A DNA stretch of 7,177 nt from JAKAGZ01 sp964412105 (GTDB taxonomy: Bacteria; Bacteroidota; Ignavibacteria; Ignavibacteriales; Ignavibacteriaceae). The stretch is from contig CAYPNM010000090.1 of assembly GCA_964412105.1 (NCBI GenBank), forward strand, positions 1 to 7,177, read 5' to 3'. The notes below the pieces were generated by a model, which ran no database searches, was not told where the DNA came from, and saw only the letters and a list, made by a program, of their open reading frames with translations. Position 1 is the first letter of the stretch. Each line of letters begins with the position of its first letter. This document shows, one piece after another, positions 5,935 to 7,177 of the stretch. The position numbers were made by a program, and so were the translations under genes.

Positions 5935-7167
5935 TTAATAGAGTAAATATTTTTTTCTTATTTGCTTAAATTTATTCAGATCATTTTTCCACGAGCCAAA
6001 TATTTTATCCGGCTTTGTTCCGCTTAAAATTGCTAATCGGACAGAAATGTCGCCCGTAAGTTTATCAAAATAATCGGTCATTTTAAATTTTTCGGGATAT
6101 AACTCTTTGAGGCAATAAACCAATTTTATTCCAAATTCAATTGAGTGAAATTTTCTTCTATTAACTACTTTGATTGAAATTCCATTGCATTCCTCATTCT
6201 TATATTTCGGTTCTTCTGCCATACCTTTAATCGGCACCGGCGTGAATTTTACGGGCAGTAATTCAACTCCTTCAATTCCAATTTGTTTTAATTTATTTAT
6301 CAAATCAGCAGAATTTATGAAAGGAGCGCCGATTGTTAGAAATGGATGCAAAGTTCCGCGTCCTTCAGATACATTAGTCCCTTCAATAAGACACGTTCCA
6401 GGATATACAAGGGCCGTTTCGAAATCAGGTATGTTAGGTGAAGTTTTGGTCCATTTTGAGGAATAATGATCGAAAAAGTAGTCCCTTTTCCAGCCCTTCA
6501 TTTTAACAACAGTAATATCAGGATTAAGCTTTTTACCTAATAACCTTTCTCCCGCATAATAAAGGGCGAGTTCACCGGGAGTCATTCCATAACGGATTGG
6601 CAATGGAGCAATGCCGACAAATGATCTTTGGTCATCTTTTAGTACCGGTCCATTTATAGTTATACCATTTAGGGGATCGGGTCTGTCAAGAATGTAAACC
6701 GGAATGTTATTTTCAGCGGCTGACTGCAAAACATAAAATAAAGTAGAAATGTATGTATAAAAGCGAACGCCGAGATCCTGAATGTCATAAATTAAAACAT
6801 CAATGTTCTTTAACATTTCTTTTGTAGGCTTTTTGGTTTTTCCATAAAGAGAATAAATTCTTATTGAGTCATAGGATGTGCTGGTGTCATTTATGTTTTT
6901 GCCTGCTGGCAAATTTATTCCGAATCCATGTTCGGGTGCAAAAATAGAAGTTACCTTAAAGCCGCTTTCTACTAATTCGCGGTAAAGAGGCGTTCCATTT
7001 GAGAGCATTCCTGTTGAATTTGTAACAATTCCGATTCTTTTATTTTTTAGAGTCGATGAGTATTCTTTTATTAAACGATCCGCTCCTGTTTCAAGTTTAA
7101 TTATCTGAGCAGGAGATACAATAGTTAATAAAAGGAACCATAAAAATATGTTGAAGGATTTTGTCAT
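5935..7167 (-). CDS. namZ: DUF1343 / NamZ-type exo-beta-N-acetylmuramidase, secreted
   Basis: The characterised DUF1343 protein NamZ (Bacillus subtilis YbbC, glycoside hydrolase family GH171) removes MurNAc from the non-reducing ends of peptidoglycan fragments. This 410-residue protein has an N-terminal signal peptide (about 1-20, ending SPAQ), so it acts outside the cytoplasm. Family motifs in order are GIVTNSTG (46-53), APEHGF (77-82), SLYGKTKKPT (106-115), YDIQDLGVRFYTY (127-139), LDRPDPLNG (160-168), RYGMTPGELA (192-201), ALVYPGT (252-258), EGTNVSEGRGT (262-272) and the terminal KKYLLY (405-410). The length and intact C-terminus argue for a working enzyme. One oddity is that PEHG is followed by FGINLPAG, whereas relatives usually have an Arg-Gly pair two residues after the PEHG motif. 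The ATG lies ten bases from the window edge, so its ribosome-binding site and promoter cannot be judged. It is followed after 12 bases by the lipoprotein gene. Confidence 0.92.
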   Translation of the reverse strand: MTKSFNIFLWFLLLTIVSPAQIIKLETGADRLIKEYSSTLKNKRIGIVTNSTGMLSNGTPLYRELVESGFKVTSIFAPEHGFGINLPAGKNINDTSTSYDSIRIYSLYGKTKKPTKEMLKNIDVLIYDIQDLGVRFYTYISTLFYVLQSAAENNIPVYILDRPDPLNGITINGPVLKDDQRSFVGIAPLPIRYGMTPGELALYYAGERLLGKKLNPDITVVKMKGWKRDYFFDHYSSKWTKTSPNIPDFETALVYPGTCLIEGTNVSEGRGTLHPFLTIGAPFINSADLINKLKQIGIEGVELLPVKFTPVPIKGMAEEPKYKNEECNGISIKVVNRRKFHSIEFGIKLVYCLKELYPEKFKMTDYFDKLTGDISVRLAILSGTKPDKIFGSWKNDLNKFKQIRKKYLLY

Positions 7168-7177
7168 ATAAAAAGAA

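Noticed and set aside
6170..6466. 98-codon open frame on the + strand inside the namZ-like gene
   Set aside because: Antisense to the conserved EGTNVSEGRGT and ALVYPGT region of DUF1343, with no independent support.

Overview
This 7.2 kb window is a chromosomal, housekeeping-type stretch from an AT-rich bacterium. It most likely belongs to the Bacteroidota/Chlorobiota/Ignavibacteriota group. The evidence for that placement is a fused RibBA, a DUF1343/NamZ protein ending in the family's usual YLLY, a Tgt with a Bacteroidota-like N-terminal region, and AT-rich spacers holding possible TAnnTTTG-type promoter elements. The finer placement (Ignavibacteria-like) is inferred from protein flavour only. 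I see no rRNA, tRNA, CRISPR array, transposase, phage gene or frameshift.

Layout. Positions 1-221 are non-coding and hold a long bulged hairpin (70-109). Five genes then run on the + strand. tgt (222-1370, queuosine tRNA modification) and yajC (1371-1673, Sec translocase accessory) abut with no spacer, and both use TTG starts. ribBA (1773-2969) is a bifunctional enzyme starting both branches of riboflavin synthesis. A small KdgF-like cupin (3077-3406) and a membrane-bound NfeD/ClpP-class serine protease (3494-4822) follow as apparently separate units. After a convergent junction with a shared hairpin (4822-4852), two genes run on the - strand. The upstream one is a secreted DUF1343/NamZ-type exo-beta-N-acetylmuramidase (7167-5935). 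Twelve bases after it comes a lipoprotein of unknown function (5922-4876), so the two are probably co-transcribed.

How the genes relate. Tgt-YajC is a widely conserved pair normally followed by secD/secF; here ribBA comes next. The NfeD protein has no stomatin/flotillin partner beside it in this window. The NamZ homologue should release MurNAc from peptidoglycan fragments outside the cytoplasm, and its lipoprotein partner may act with it in the envelope, but nothing in the sequence proves this.

Most genes are well-known families. The least explained items are the NamZ-lipoprotein pair, the altered residues after the PEHG motif in NamZ, and the structured intergenic hairpins. I found no convincing evidence of a wholly new system. 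No gap between genes exceeds 300 bases.
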